A stretch of 64,000 bases of DNA from Acidobacteria bacterium UBA7540 (GTDB lineage: Bacteria > Acidobacteriota > Terriglobia > UBA7540): assembly GCA_002478145.1 (NCBI GenBank), contig DLMI01000129.1, forward strand, positions 1-64,000, read 5' to 3'. Each line of letters begins with the position of its first letter. Within the stretch, counting starts at the first letter, position 1. Under the pieces are notes generated by a model that worked only from the letters and a program-made list of their open reading frames with translations, did not search any database and was not told where the DNA came from. The translations under genes and the position numbers were made by a program. Shown here in pieces: positions 34,761-44,213 of the stretch.

Positions 34761-37073
34761 TCATTTCGCGACCACCTGCAAGGGAACGCTGCTCGTTTGG
34801 TCGGAACTCGGTCCGACCATGATGTCGAAGACCCCAGGCTCGACCACCCAATGCATATCCTGATTCAGCATCTGAAGGTCGCGCGGCGTGAGCTTGAATT
34901 CCACCGTCCTCATCTCTCCGGGTTTCAGGCCGAGGCGCTGGAAACCTCGGAGTTCCATCACCGGACGCGTCACCGAGGCCACGCGCTGGTGAATATACAG
35001 CTCCACGACCTCATCCCCTTCCCTGCTGCCGCTATTGGTCACGTCCACTCTGACTGTAGTCTCTCCGCCCGTGCCGATCGCCGCGGGATCGACGCGCAGG
35101 TGGTCGAGCCGGAAGGTGGTGTAACTCAGCCCCCAGCCGAACGGGAATAGCGGCTCTCGGCCGTTGAACAGGTAGCTGCGGTTCAGGGAAGGTTTATGGT
35201 CATAATAATCGGGAAGTTGGCCGACATTGCGCGGAAAGCTGATGGGCAGTTTCCCTCCCGGATTGACATCACCAAAAAGCACGTTGGCCGCGGCGGTTCC
35301 GCCTTCCTGGCCCAGGTACCAACCTTCCAGAATTGCCGGGACGTGTCCCACGGCGTAGTTGATAGAGAGCGGGCGGCCATTGATCAGGAACACCACGGTG
35401 GGCGTGCCGGTCTCCACGATCGACTTGACTAACTGATCCTGGTAGCCGATCAGATCGAGCGAGTCCCGATCCCCCAGGTGATTCTCCGCCCAGGCTTCAC
35501 GATTAGTGCTTTCGTTCTCACCCACCACGACAATGGCAACATCCGCCTTCCGCGCGACCTCGGTGGCGGCTTGAATGCTCTTCAACTGGGACTCGGGATC
35601 CGGGAGTTTGACTTCATTCTGGTACCACGCTGACCAGCCCTGCGTCCCTTCCGTGATTTTGCAGCCCTCGGAGTAAACCACCGTAGCGGCCGTGCCCACG
35701 CGTTCACGGATGCCCTCCAGAATGCTCACGCTGTGCGCCGGCTCCCGGCTGTAGCCACCCAGGTGGACATCCGCCGCGTTGGGACCGATCACCGCGATGG
35801 TCTTCAACTTCGCCAGGTTCAGGGGCAGCAGATTGCCCTGGTTTTTGAGAAGCACGATGGCTTCCTGCGCGGCCTTCAGCGCCAATTGCCGATGCTCGGG
35901 ACTGTTCGTAATCCGCTGCGCGTAGTCAGGATCAACATAAGGGTTTTCAAAGAGCCCCAGGCGAAACTTCGCGGCCAGGACCCTCGCCACGGCCCGGTCC
36001 ACTTCACTTTCGGGAATCCTTCCTTCGCGCACCTGATCGATCAGCGTGCCAAAGACCGAACCGTCCGAGAGATCGTAATCCACTCCGGCCGCCAGGGCCT
36101 GACGGGCCGCGTCCGCATTATCGGCAGCGATGTGATGCATCGTCACCAGCATCTGGAGCCCGCCGCCGTCGGAAGTCACGTAGCCGCGGAATCCCCATTC
36201 CTGGCGGAGGACTTTGTCCAGCAACCAGGAGTTGACATGCGAGGGAATGCCATCGATCTCGTTGTACGAGGCCATCACGCTGCCGACCTGGGCCTCCTGC
36301 ACCGCAGCGCGGAAAGCCGCCAGAAAGGATTCGCGGATGACCCGCTCGGAGTAGTTAGCAGGCGCCATGTTGGTTCCCCCTTCCGGTTCTCCATGCACCG
36401 CGAAGTGCTTGGCGGTGGCCAGAACGTGGTGCCGGTCGATGAGGAAATTCGGGCCCTGCAATCCTTCAATGGCAGCGACGCCGAGGCGCGAACCCAGGTA
36501 GGGGTCCTCTCCGTAGGTTTCTTCGGTCCGGCCCCACCGCGGGTCCCGCGCCAGATCCAGCACGGGCGTGAACGCCTGATTATCACCAGCGGAAGCCATT
36601 TCGTCGGCAGCGGCCGTGAACACCTGCCGCACCAGTTCCGGGTCCCAAGTACTGGCCAAGCCCAGCGCCTGAGGGAAACTCGTGCTCCCGTTTTCCATGA
36701 AGCCATGCAGGGCTTCGCCCTGGAAAATCGCCGGGATGCCCAGGCGCGTTTTCTCAACCTGGTATCTCTGCATGGCGTTGCGCAGAATTGCCGCGTCGCG
36801 CGGGCTTATCTTCGAGTCAACGCTGAACATCTTGCGAAAGATCTCGCGCGCGTTGGCGTCAGTGAACTTGCCCGTCGTGTCCAGGATGCCGGAGCTGGCC
36901 CCGCGCCGGGGCGCCAATTGCCAGACTTTCTCCTCCAGCGTCATGCGCTTCAACAAATCAGCACCACGCTGCTCAATGGGGAAATTGGGGTTGCGGTAAT
37001 CAGGAACCGGCGTCTGAGCGAGGGCATTCCCGAGAAATGCAAACAGCAGGAGGAAGCCAAATAGGTAACGCAT
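34761..37073 (-). CDS. Exported glycoside hydrolase family 3 (beta-glucosidase/xylosidase type)
   Basis: 770 residues from the ATG of MRYLFGFLLLFAFLGNALAQ, a clear signal peptide; 12 further residues upstream are unlikely. N-terminal TIM barrel with GRTEETYGEDPYLGS, ATAKHFAVHGEPEGG and the nucleophile Asp in YVTSDGGGLQML. Then the alpha/beta-sandwich with GPNAADVHLGGYS, IVVVGENESTNREA and NGRPLSI, and a C-terminal fibronectin-III-like domain. It removes terminal sugars from beta-glucans or xylo-oligosaccharides in the periplasm; the exact substrate is not fixed. It lies 52 bases after the GH31 gene, probably one transcript. Confidence 0.95.
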   Translation of the reverse strand: MRYLFGFLLLFAFLGNALAQTPVPDYRNPNFPIEQRGADLLKRMTLEEKVWQLAPRRGASSGILDTTGKFTDANAREIFRKMFSVDSKISPRDAAILRNAMQRYQVEKTRLGIPAIFQGEALHGFMENGSTSFPQALGLASTWDPELVRQVFTAAADEMASAGDNQAFTPVLDLARDPRWGRTEETYGEDPYLGSRLGVAAIEGLQGPNFLIDRHHVLATAKHFAVHGEPEGGTNMAPANYSERVIRESFLAAFRAAVQEAQVGSVMASYNEIDGIPSHVNSWLLDKVLRQEWGFRGYVTSDGGGLQMLVTMHHIAADNADAARQALAAGVDYDLSDGSVFGTLIDQVREGRIPESEVDRAVARVLAAKFRLGLFENPYVDPDYAQRITNSPEHRQLALKAAQEAIVLLKNQGNLLPLNLAKLKTIAVIGPNAADVHLGGYSREPAHSVSILEGIRERVGTAATVVYSEGCKITEGTQGWSAWYQNEVKLPDPESQLKSIQAATEVARKADVAIVVVGENESTNREAWAENHLGDRDSLDLIGYQDQLVKSIVETGTPTVVFLINGRPLSINYAVGHVPAILEGWYLGQEGGTAAANVLFGDVNPGGKLPISFPRNVGQLPDYYDHKPSLNRSYLFNGREPLFPFGWGLSYTTFRLDHLRVDPAAIGTGGETTVRVDVTNSGSREGDEVVELYIHQRVASVTRPVMELRGFQRLGLKPGEMRTVEFKLTPRDLQMLNQDMHWVVEPGVFDIMVGPSSDQTSSVPLQVVAK

Positions 37074-37125
37074 AGTGTTCTCCTTCGGTAGTTCTGGACG
37101 GTCTCTCAATCTGTTTCGGATTGTT

Positions 37126-39465
37126 TCAGCGTTGGACGGTGACCGCCGTGCCGTTGTAGGAAACCGTTTTATCGACTGTCCCCGACGGGCTCACGCCAAT
37201 GCCGTGACCCGGCCCCACCCAGACAATATTGAACGTGCGGTGCTCGAGCATGCCTGGGAGGCTGCCTTGGCGCGAGCCGATTGTGAGCGTGTGCTTGGCG
37301 TCATCCCAGCGAATGGGAATCGTCTCATACGCGCCCTTCTCGTAGTCGTAAGTAAGGCCATCGTCTTCGTAGAGTGTGAAGTCCGCATCCGCTCCCGGAT
37401 AGATGCGCAATTCGACGGGGTCCTCCGGTTTTTGACTGCTGTACTCCATCGCTGGCCCCAGGGGCAAAATCGAACCGGCACGCGCGAACAGCGGCAGGGT
37501 TTCGAGCGGCGCCGCCGCCATGATGAACTTGCCCCCGGAGAAACTTTCGCCGCTCCAGAAGTTGGTCCAGGTGGTGTTCGGCAGGTAGACGCGCCGCCCG
37601 TCCACTCCGGGGTCGGTGACAGGACTGACCATCAGCGCCGGCCCGAACAGAAACTGATCGCCGATGTTGCGCGCCGTCACATCCTCGCGATAATCCATCA
37701 CCAGCGGGCGCATCAGGGTGTAGCCCGCGTGCGTCACCTGCCACGCCAGCGAGTAGATATAGGGCATCAGGCGGTAACGAAGCGTGTCGTACCGGGTCAG
37801 AATCTCCTGCGCGTCGGCGCCGTAGGACCACAGCTCGTTCTGGTTGGTGGCGCGCGTTCCGTGCACGCGCAAGATGGGGCAGAACGCTCCGTATTCGAAC
37901 CAGCGCAGGAACAGCTCCCGGTAGGCGGGACTGTCGGGGTTGCCATCCGTAAAACCACCAATATCGGTCGTCCAGTAGGGAATTCCGGAAAGCATCAAGT
38001 TCAATCCAGCGGGAATCTGCCGTTTGAAGGTTTCCCAATCGGAATTAATATCACCCGACCAGGCCGCCGTGCTGTTGCGCTGGATGCCCGCATACGCCGA
38101 CCGCGAGAGAATGAAAACGCGCTTCTGGTCGGTCACACTGCGCTGGCCGTCATAGACGGCGGAGGTGGTCATCAGTGGATAGAGGTTGGCGTAACGGGCG
38201 CCGCTACCTGCGGCCACCTTGTCACTCACCAGAATGTTGGTTTCACGCCCCTCCGTTTCCGGTTCCGTCGTGTCGAGCCACCAGGCATCCGCGCCAATCT
38301 TGAACAGCACGTTGTCCATCAACTGCCAGTAGAACTTGCGGGCAGCGGGATTGAAAGCGTCATACAGGGCCATTCCTGCAGGATGAAAGGCGGCTGCCTT
38401 GGTGCGGTCGATAAAGTAACCGCGCTTGTCCATCTCCTCATAGACTTTCGAGCCGGGATCGAAATAGGGCCATACCGAAATCATCAGATGGAAATGGTTG
38501 CGGTGCAAGTCGTCGATCATACCCCTGGGGTCGGGATAGTGGTCGTTGAATTCGAAGTCTCCTTTGATTTTCCACCAGAACCAATCCTGCACGAGGTTAT
38601 CGACGGGGATGTGCAATTCGCGGTACTTGTGCGCCACTTCCAGCAGCTCTTTCTGCGACTGATAGCGGTTCTTGCACTGCCAGAAGCCGTACGCCCATTT
38701 GCCGAACATGGGAGCCGCGCCGGTCAGCTCGCGGTAAGCGGCGACGATCTTGTCGAATTCCGGGCCGTAAATGAAGTAGTAATCGATCTGGTCGGCGACT
38801 TCCGAGCTGATATAGAGCGACTGCATGAAGCGGTTGTTGAAGCGGCTGCGGGAAGGGTTGTCCCAGAACAGGCCGTAGCCGTTGGTTGACAGCAGCATGG
38901 GGAGGGAAATGTTGGAGTTGTCCTGCGCGATGTCCACCGATTCTCCCCGGTAGTTCCACACCCCGGCCTGATGCTGCCCCAGGCCGTAGAAGCCTTCCGG
39001 CGAGCCCCACAGCGCCACGAACTCTTCGGCGCGGTAAGTCTTCTCGCCGTTGACCACGACGGGAGTCATCGCCCGGCCGCTGTCCTGCATCAGCCTTTTG
39101 CCCGCCGCGTCACTGAAGACAATCACTCCGTCCTTGCGGGCCACGGTGACTCGAAGTTGCGCGGTGCTCAGCGTCACCTCTTTGTCGGTCGATTCCACCA
39201 AGAAGTGCGCTCGAGGCCAATTCGTTTTGATCACAGCAAGATGCTTCACCTCCGGGAAAGAAGGTGTGGGCGTATAGAGAACGCGGACGATGGAATCCGA
39301 GCAGACCTCCAGCCGCATTAGGCCGGTCTGCATGGTGAAGAGCACGCCGTCGGATTGCCTCTCGATACCCTTGTCGGGATTCAAGGGATTCCATTGCGAA
39401 ACGGCGTTCGGCGCCAACAACAGCAGTGATAGTAGAAGGGCGTATTGTTTTATTCGTGTGATCAT
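37126..39465 (-). CDS. Exported glycoside hydrolase family 31 (alpha-xylosidase/alpha-glucosidase type)
   Basis: 779 residues from the ATG of MITRIKQYALLLSLLLLAPN, which has AGGAG upstream. The signal peptide is followed by an N-terminal beta-sandwich (GFYGLGQHQAGVWNYRG) and the GH31 barrel. The catalytic nucleophile is probably the Asp in AWWLDTTEPE, and the acid/base the Asp in AAWSGDINSDW. GIPYWTTDIGGF and LMPYIYSLAWQVT are further family signatures. A C-terminal beta domain with a DUF5110-like end (YEDDGLTYDYEKG) closes it. With the GH3 gene it suggests breakdown of xyloglucan-type oligosaccharides; this is inferred from the pairing. Confidence 0.95.
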   Translation of the reverse strand: MITRIKQYALLLSLLLLAPNAVSQWNPLNPDKGIERQSDGVLFTMQTGLMRLEVCSDSIVRVLYTPTPSFPEVKHLAVIKTNWPRAHFLVESTDKEVTLSTAQLRVTVARKDGVIVFSDAAGKRLMQDSGRAMTPVVVNGEKTYRAEEFVALWGSPEGFYGLGQHQAGVWNYRGESVDIAQDNSNISLPMLLSTNGYGLFWDNPSRSRFNNRFMQSLYISSEVADQIDYYFIYGPEFDKIVAAYRELTGAAPMFGKWAYGFWQCKNRYQSQKELLEVAHKYRELHIPVDNLVQDWFWWKIKGDFEFNDHYPDPRGMIDDLHRNHFHLMISVWPYFDPGSKVYEEMDKRGYFIDRTKAAAFHPAGMALYDAFNPAARKFYWQLMDNVLFKIGADAWWLDTTEPETEGRETNILVSDKVAAGSGARYANLYPLMTTSAVYDGQRSVTDQKRVFILSRSAYAGIQRNSTAAWSGDINSDWETFKRQIPAGLNLMLSGIPYWTTDIGGFTDGNPDSPAYRELFLRWFEYGAFCPILRVHGTRATNQNELWSYGADAQEILTRYDTLRYRLMPYIYSLAWQVTHAGYTLMRPLVMDYREDVTARNIGDQFLFGPALMVSPVTDPGVDGRRVYLPNTTWTNFWSGESFSGGKFIMAAAPLETLPLFARAGSILPLGPAMEYSSQKPEDPVELRIYPGADADFTLYEDDGLTYDYEKGAYETIPIRWDDAKHTLTIGSRQGSLPGMLEHRTFNIVWVGPGHGIGVSPSGTVDKTVSYNGTAVTVQR

Positions 39466-39753
39466 TCGTCTCCTGAGTTCACGGAACGGCGGATGCCGGA
39501 TCCGTGTTTGATCCTGGACTCTTCTTCCGGCAGCTGCGGCAGGTGGTTGGCATGGAACCCGTATCATACGCCAGGTTCGTCCAACCCGGACAGGCTACCA
39601 GAACAAATAATCGAACCTCGGTCAAGGAGCATCCCATAGACAGGTTTTGGGCTTAAACTTATGGGTGCAGTGTTACGAGGTCCAAAACATAGGGAGGCGC
39701 TCTTGCGTTGCCAGATTTGCCGATTGGGGAGGGCCCCGCACCCTGCGGCATTA

Positions 39754-40923
39754 ATGTTTTCCTCATTGCGTTCTTCGATCGCGGGACTTGGTCTTTTCGG
39801 GGCGCTATCCATCCTGACCTTCGCCCTCGTCACCTTTGCGCAGGGACCTGATCCCGCCCAGCTCTTCCAGGATGCGTACGCGGCCCAGCAGCGCGGAGAG
39901 ACGACGGTGGCCATACGCAAGTATGAGGAACTCATTCGACTTCATCCGGACATGACCGCGGCGCGCGCGAACCTGGGTGTCGTACTCGCCTCTCTGGGTC
40001 GCTTCGACGAGGCTATCGTCCAGTATCGTGCCGCACTCGAGCAAGTCCCCGGCAATCCGGCCCTCCGCCTCAACCTGGCGCTCGCTTACTACAAGAAAGG
40101 TGATTTTCCCCTTGCGGCTGGCGAGTTCAGCTCTCTGCACGAAGCTGAGCCCGGCGACGTGCGGGTCGCCACGTTGCTAGGCCAATGCTATGTGCGGCTG
40201 GGCCGCGACGCGGAGGTCATCTCCCTTCTGATGCCCTTCGAGAAGGCTAACCCCGGCAATCTCGACCTCGAGTGGGCACTGGGATCGGCGCTGATTCGCT
40301 CCGACCGCACCGAAGAGGGCGCGGAGCGAGTCGAAAAGGTCGCCGAGCAGGGACACAACGCCGAGGCGTACATGCTGGCTGCGCAGTCGTATCTCAAGCT
40401 CGCTGCCTTCGACAAGGCGCGCCGCAACTTCGACGCGGCAATGCGTCTCAACCCGCATCTGCCCGGCCTTTACACCCTGGGCGGCATGATCATGGACAAT
40501 TCCGGCGATTCCCAGGGGGCGGCGGGCGCCTTTCAAAAGGCGCTCGAAGCCAACCCCAATGATTTTGAGGCGCGGCTGCGTCTTGGCGCAGTTCTCTACG
40601 ACCAGCGCCAGTTGGATGCCGCCAAAAAGCAACTCGAGCGGGCGGTCGAGCTCGACCTCGCATCGGGGGTCGCTCGCTATGAGTTGGCGCGGGTCGAACG
40701 CGCGCAGGGTCAGCTCGACGCTGCCGTGAAAGACCTTGAAAAGGTCGTGCGAGCCGAGCCGGACTGGCTGCCACCGCACATTGAGCTCGTCGCCCTTTAT
40801 TACCGCCTGAAACGGCCGGAAGATGGTGCGAGGGAGAAGCGGATCGTTGACCGACTCAGCGCCGAGGAGCAGCAGCGCACCTCCAAGTCCCGCATTATCG
40901 CCCCGACGATTCCTTCACATTGA
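39754..40923 (+). CDS. Exported TPR-repeat protein
   Basis: 389 residues from the ATG at 39754; a longer frame from 39661 adds an unlikely N-terminus. A signal peptide (SIAGLGLFGALSILTFALVT) precedes about nine TPR units, for example AIRKYEELIRLHPDMTAARA, AIVQYRAALEQVPGNPALRL and AAGAFQKALEANPNDFEARL. It is probably a periplasmic scaffold for protein interactions. It reads towards the ASPIC/UnbV gene, and the two 3' ends overlap by 29 bases. Such TPR genes often lie beside ASPIC/UnbV genes in acidobacteria, so a shared role is plausible. Confidence 0.88.
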   Translation: MFSSLRSSIAGLGLFGALSILTFALVTFAQGPDPAQLFQDAYAAQQRGETTVAIRKYEELIRLHPDMTAARANLGVVLASLGRFDEAIVQYRAALEQVPGNPALRLNLALAYYKKGDFPLAAGEFSSLHEAEPGDVRVATLLGQCYVRLGRDAEVISLLMPFEKANPGNLDLEWALGSALIRSDRTEEGAERVEKVAEQGHNAEAYMLAAQSYLKLAAFDKARRNFDAAMRLNPHLPGLYTLGGMIMDNSGDSQGAAGAFQKALEANPNDFEARLRLGAVLYDQRQLDAAKKQLERAVELDLASGVARYELARVERAQGQLDAAVKDLEKVVRAEPDWLPPHIELVALYYRLKRPEDGAREKRIVDRLSAEEQQRTSKSRIIAPTIPSH

Positions 40924-42625
40924 GCACGCGGTCGGCGGCCACGTCCCGGAGTGTCTGCACGATGCCCGACGGCCAGCGGATCTCGACTTGTTCGGCCTGG
41001 TCCTCCGCGCCAAGCCCGAAGTGCACCGGTCCGTGGCTGGACGAGGCGTAGCCGACGCTGGTGGTCATGTGATTGTACTGCGCCCCCGCCCTCGTCACGA
41101 CTTTGACCACGGCGCCGATCCCGTCGCGGTTGCTCTTGGTTCCCTCAAGCTGAATGTCTAGCCAGTGCCCGGCGCCCTCGGTTCGATTCATCCAGATCTC
41201 AGCCTCCCTTCCCAGCGCGGTGACCACCACATCGACCCGGCCGTCGCCGTCGAAGTCGCCGAAGGCGCAGCCGCGGTGGCGCGCGGGGGGAGAGGCGTTC
41301 AGCCCCGCTTCCTCGGTCAAAGCCTGCCATTTCCCGCCCGCACCCAGGTTCCGAAAGACGGTGTTGTACTGCTCGATCTCCGTGCCGGGTTTCGGCAGCG
41401 CCTCGACATGTCCGCGCGTCACGAACAGGTCCTTCCATCCGTCGTTATCAAAATCGAAGAGGCCCGGGCCGTAGCCGCTCATCGACCGGCTGAGCTCTCG
41501 CATCCCGCTTTCGTAGGTAATTTCCTCAAACCCGCGTCCGCCCATGTTGCGAAAAATAGGAAAAGTCTGATTATTCAGGGCCACGGTCACGATATCCGGG
41601 TAACCGTCGTTATTGAAGTCCCGAAAATCCAAACCCATCCCCGAGATGAACGCCCCGTCTTCGGCTAAGGCAACGCCTTCCTGAAGCGCCACTTCCTCGA
41701 ATTTCTGCCCGGTGTTATGAAACAGGAAGTTGTAGTACGCGTCGTTGGTCACGAACAGGTCAGGCCGTCCGTCCAGGTCGTAGTCGGCCATGCCCACGCC
41801 CATGCCCTTGCCCACGTGAGCGCGAATGCCCCATTCCTCCGATACATCTTGAAAGGTTCCATCGCCCTTATTCAAAAATAGCTGATTGGGCTGGCCCTTG
41901 TAAAACCTCGGGCTGCAATAATCATAGGTATCGGCGAAGCCGCAGAGGGGTTCCTTCTGGCAATCCCATTGCAGGTAGTTGAGCACGAACAGGTCGAGCA
42001 GGCCGTCATTGTTGACGTCCACCCAGGCTGCGGTGATGGTCCAGAGCGGGCCGTACTCGGGGTCGTTCCAGCGGTCCAAACCCGCCTTGGCGGTGACATC
42101 GGTGAACGTTCCGTCGCCGTTGTTGTGATAAAGGGTGTTGCGGTGGACGCCCGCCACGAAGAGGTCGGGATATCCATCGTTGTCGTAGTCGCCGACGGCC
42201 ACGCCGTTGTCATATCCGCTGCCCGCCAAGCCCGCCTGCTGGGTGACGTCGGTGAACACCCCGTGACCGTCATTGCGGAAAAGCCGGTTCGAGAACTTCG
42301 GCGAGTCTTTCTTCAACGTCGTGATATTCGCGCCATTGGTGAAGAAGATGTCGGGGCGGCCGTCCTTATTGTAATCAAAAACGGCGACCCCGCCCGCCAT
42401 CGTGGCGGGAGCGTGGGGAGTAGCGAGGGTTTCATCACTCTCGTGGTGGAAAGGCGCCCTTTGCAGTGAGAATCGAATCCGGGGAGACGAGCCGCTGAGA
42501 GCACGCTGAAAAGCGCGGCTCCGGGCACGCGGCATCCAGAATGCCCCCAACAGCGCCAACATCTCACGCCGCGTGAAGGTGCGCCGAATTGTGGGCAAGG
42601 TGAAGCCGTAGTTGCCGATAATCAA
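40895..42625 (-). CDS. FG-GAP/VCBS repeat protein with ASPIC/UnbV domain
   Basis: 576 residues. The N-terminus has a twin-arginine-like signal (RRTFTRREMLALLGAFW). FG-GAP repeats with calcium-loop motifs follow: VFDYNKDGRPDIFFTNGA, VGDYDNDGYPDLFVAG, DVNNDGLLDLFVLN and GDFDGDGRVDVVVTA. They should form a propeller. The C-terminal ASPIC/UnbV domain has HWLDIQLEGTKSNRDGIGA and VEIRWPSGIVQTL. It is exported and probably calcium-binding; the role is unknown. It is related to CRTAC1-type proteins. Its 3' end overlaps the TPR gene on the other strand. Confidence 0.92.
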   Translation of the reverse strand: MIIGNYGFTLPTIRRTFTRREMLALLGAFWMPRARSRAFQRALSGSSPRIRFSLQRAPFHHESDETLATPHAPATMAGGVAVFDYNKDGRPDIFFTNGANITTLKKDSPKFSNRLFRNDGHGVFTDVTQQAGLAGSGYDNGVAVGDYDNDGYPDLFVAGVHRNTLYHNNGDGTFTDVTAKAGLDRWNDPEYGPLWTITAAWVDVNNDGLLDLFVLNYLQWDCQKEPLCGFADTYDYCSPRFYKGQPNQLFLNKGDGTFQDVSEEWGIRAHVGKGMGVGMADYDLDGRPDLFVTNDAYYNFLFHNTGQKFEEVALQEGVALAEDGAFISGMGLDFRDFNNDGYPDIVTVALNNQTFPIFRNMGGRGFEEITYESGMRELSRSMSGYGPGLFDFDNDGWKDLFVTRGHVEALPKPGTEIEQYNTVFRNLGAGGKWQALTEEAGLNASPPARHRGCAFGDFDGDGRVDVVVTALGREAEIWMNRTEGAGHWLDIQLEGTKSNRDGIGAVVKVVTRAGAQYNHMTTSVGYASSSHGPVHFGLGAEDQAEQVEIRWPSGIVQTLRDVAADRVLNVKESSGR

Positions 42626-42670
42626 GGTAAATCCTCTATTTCAGATGGTGTTGGTGGCACAAGTGTTGAC

Positions 42671-42840
42671 CTGAATCCGGCGTGAAAGAAACTGCTAAGA
42701 ATGCGGTTTCGCGCCCCGCGGGGCATTGTGCTGAAACCCCACTCTTCGTGGGGTCTCAGCGTAAGGCGCAGCATACCTGTTTTGCCGGCTTTCAGCAAGC
42801 CTTCGGCGAGTTCTTATTTAGCTGGTGATGCCGGATTCAG
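42671..42840. repeat. Nested palindromic region upstream of the ASPIC/UnbV gene
   Basis: Outer arms CTGAATCCGGC (42671-42681) and its complement (42830-42840) enclose the palindrome GCCCCGCGGGGC (42713-42724) and a hairpin with 12-base arms (42731-42742 and 42748-42759, one mismatch). The layout resembles the nested element at 3343-3557, with different sequence. The gap 42626-42909 holds nothing else. Confidence 0.7.
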
Positions 42841-42909
42841 ATTAAGTCGTCCGCCTTCGGGCAGGGCCTAGGGGACATCGTCCGGGTGCACCGGTGTGGG
42901 TCACTCCCG

Positions 42910-43953
42910 TCAAGGCTTGCTGGTGGAACTGGCCCTCACTTCCGGCTCGGCGCTGGTCACGCCGCCACTCCGCAAAACCTCCGAGATCTTCTTAGCGCTA
43001 GTAGCGTACGGCCCTTGCGGGCTTAGGCGCAGGTAGGTGTCAACCTCGGCCAGAGCCTTCCCGTATTCGCCCGTCTTCAGGTATGTGTTGGCAAGCTTGG
43101 CGTGAAACTCCGCCGGCATATCAGGATGGAGTGACTGCGCGGTAAGAAAATCCTGCGAGGCCTTTTGGTATTCCCCCCTGGCAAAATGGACCGTTCCGAG
43201 CTGATAGTGAGAGAGCCAAGCATTCGGCGACAGCCGCAGCACCTCGCGAAGAATGGTCTCGCTGTCTTGGGGCTTGTTCTCAGTCATATAAAGCCGCGCC
43301 AACGAGTAAAAGGCATCCAAGTAGGTGCCGTCACAGTGGATGGCTTGCTTGTACCTGTCCTCGGCCCTATCCGGTTTGTGGTCGGCAAGATCAAGTTCCG
43401 CGAGAGCGGCCTGCGCTCGCGCGAAGCAGGGGTATTCTTCGACTGCTTTTTCGAGGTGGTTCCGCGCTTCTGTCAGCTTGTTCTCCCGCCAGGCGTGCGT
43501 TCCCTTCTCAAACTCCTTGCGGGCGTTTTTCGGAGCCGCCTGATCGGTCAGCGAGGGCAGAGCACTGAGGTTGACTTTGGATTTGTCAAGGGGCAAAAGG
43601 ACAATCCTGACGCTGTGAAAGGTGATCCAGCCATCGCTAAGGTCGAGAGACTGCTGGTAAGGTTGAAAGTCGCCATCCTTCACGGATAGGCTGTAGTTCC
43701 CGGCGAGGAGCCCAGCAAACTCAAAGTTCCCGCTCGAATCCACCGGACGGCTCATTATGGGCGTGCCCTCCTGCGTCTCAAGCGTAACGGTCACCCCCAC
43801 AGGGATCACCTGCCCGTCCCTGGTTTGGACCTGACCACGCAAGGTGATGTTGTGCAGGAAGGCACCCTGCTGCCCGGGGGAGGCGGACGCTGCAGAGAAG
43901 AGCACCGCGCCGCAGACCATTGCTGTCCAAGAAAAAGAACAACTCCGCACCAT
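42910..43953 (-). CDS. Exported TPR protein with carboxypeptidase-regulatory-like domain
   Basis: 347 residues with a signal peptide (AMVCGAVLFSAASASPGQQ). Residues about 35-110 form a carboxypeptidase-regulatory-like beta domain (LRGQVQTRDGQVIPVGVTVT, GNFEFAGLLAGNYSLSVKDG). TPR units follow from about residue 150: ARNHLEKAVEEYPCFARAQA, AEDRYKQAIHCDGTYLDAFY and ASQDFLTAQSLHPDMPAEFH. It is probably a periplasmic scaffold. It lies downstream of the TonB-dependent gene on the same strand, but a strong terminator separates them, so it has its own promoter. Confidence 0.88.
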   Translation of the reverse strand: MVRSCSFSWTAMVCGAVLFSAASASPGQQGAFLHNITLRGQVQTRDGQVIPVGVTVTLETQEGTPIMSRPVDSSGNFEFAGLLAGNYSLSVKDGDFQPYQQSLDLSDGWITFHSVRIVLLPLDKSKVNLSALPSLTDQAAPKNARKEFEKGTHAWRENKLTEARNHLEKAVEEYPCFARAQAALAELDLADHKPDRAEDRYKQAIHCDGTYLDAFYSLARLYMTENKPQDSETILREVLRLSPNAWLSHYQLGTVHFARGEYQKASQDFLTAQSLHPDMPAEFHAKLANTYLKTGEYGKALAEVDTYLRLSPQGPYATSAKKISEVLRSGGVTSAEPEVRASSTSKP

Positions 43954-44152
43954 GGCACATCTCCTTGGCTGGGATTTAGTCTTGTCTACCCTGACTTGGT
44001 CAACTTAGCACGAAACGGAACGCAAATCAACTGTCCCCAGTCTGTGGTGCCTGGCTGCTCGCGCTCGTCAATCAGCAACTCGGTGCGAGGTGTGGCGCCG
44101 GCGAAGGTCCACGGGTGCTTCTCCGCCCCGCCTCTCGGCCGGAACACATGAC

Positions 44153-44185
44153 AAAAAAAAGGGGGGATGGCCGAAGCCATCCCCC
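44153..44185 (-). terminator. Rho-independent terminator of the TonB-dependent gene
   Basis: On the minus strand a perfect 10-bp stem, GGGGGATGGC with GCCATCCCCC, closes a TTCG tetraloop and is followed by C and eight T. It lies 28 bases after the stop of the 1237-residue gene. Confidence 0.93.
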
Positions 44186-44213
44186 GCTTGCCGTGCTAGT
44201 CGTTCCGGTCGCC

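Noticed and set aside
35733..38889. Plus-strand frames of 443 and 604 codons opposite the GH3 and GH31 genes
   Set aside because: Both lie opposite complete glycosidases with catalytic motifs, and the predicted products show no recognisable fold or ribosome site.
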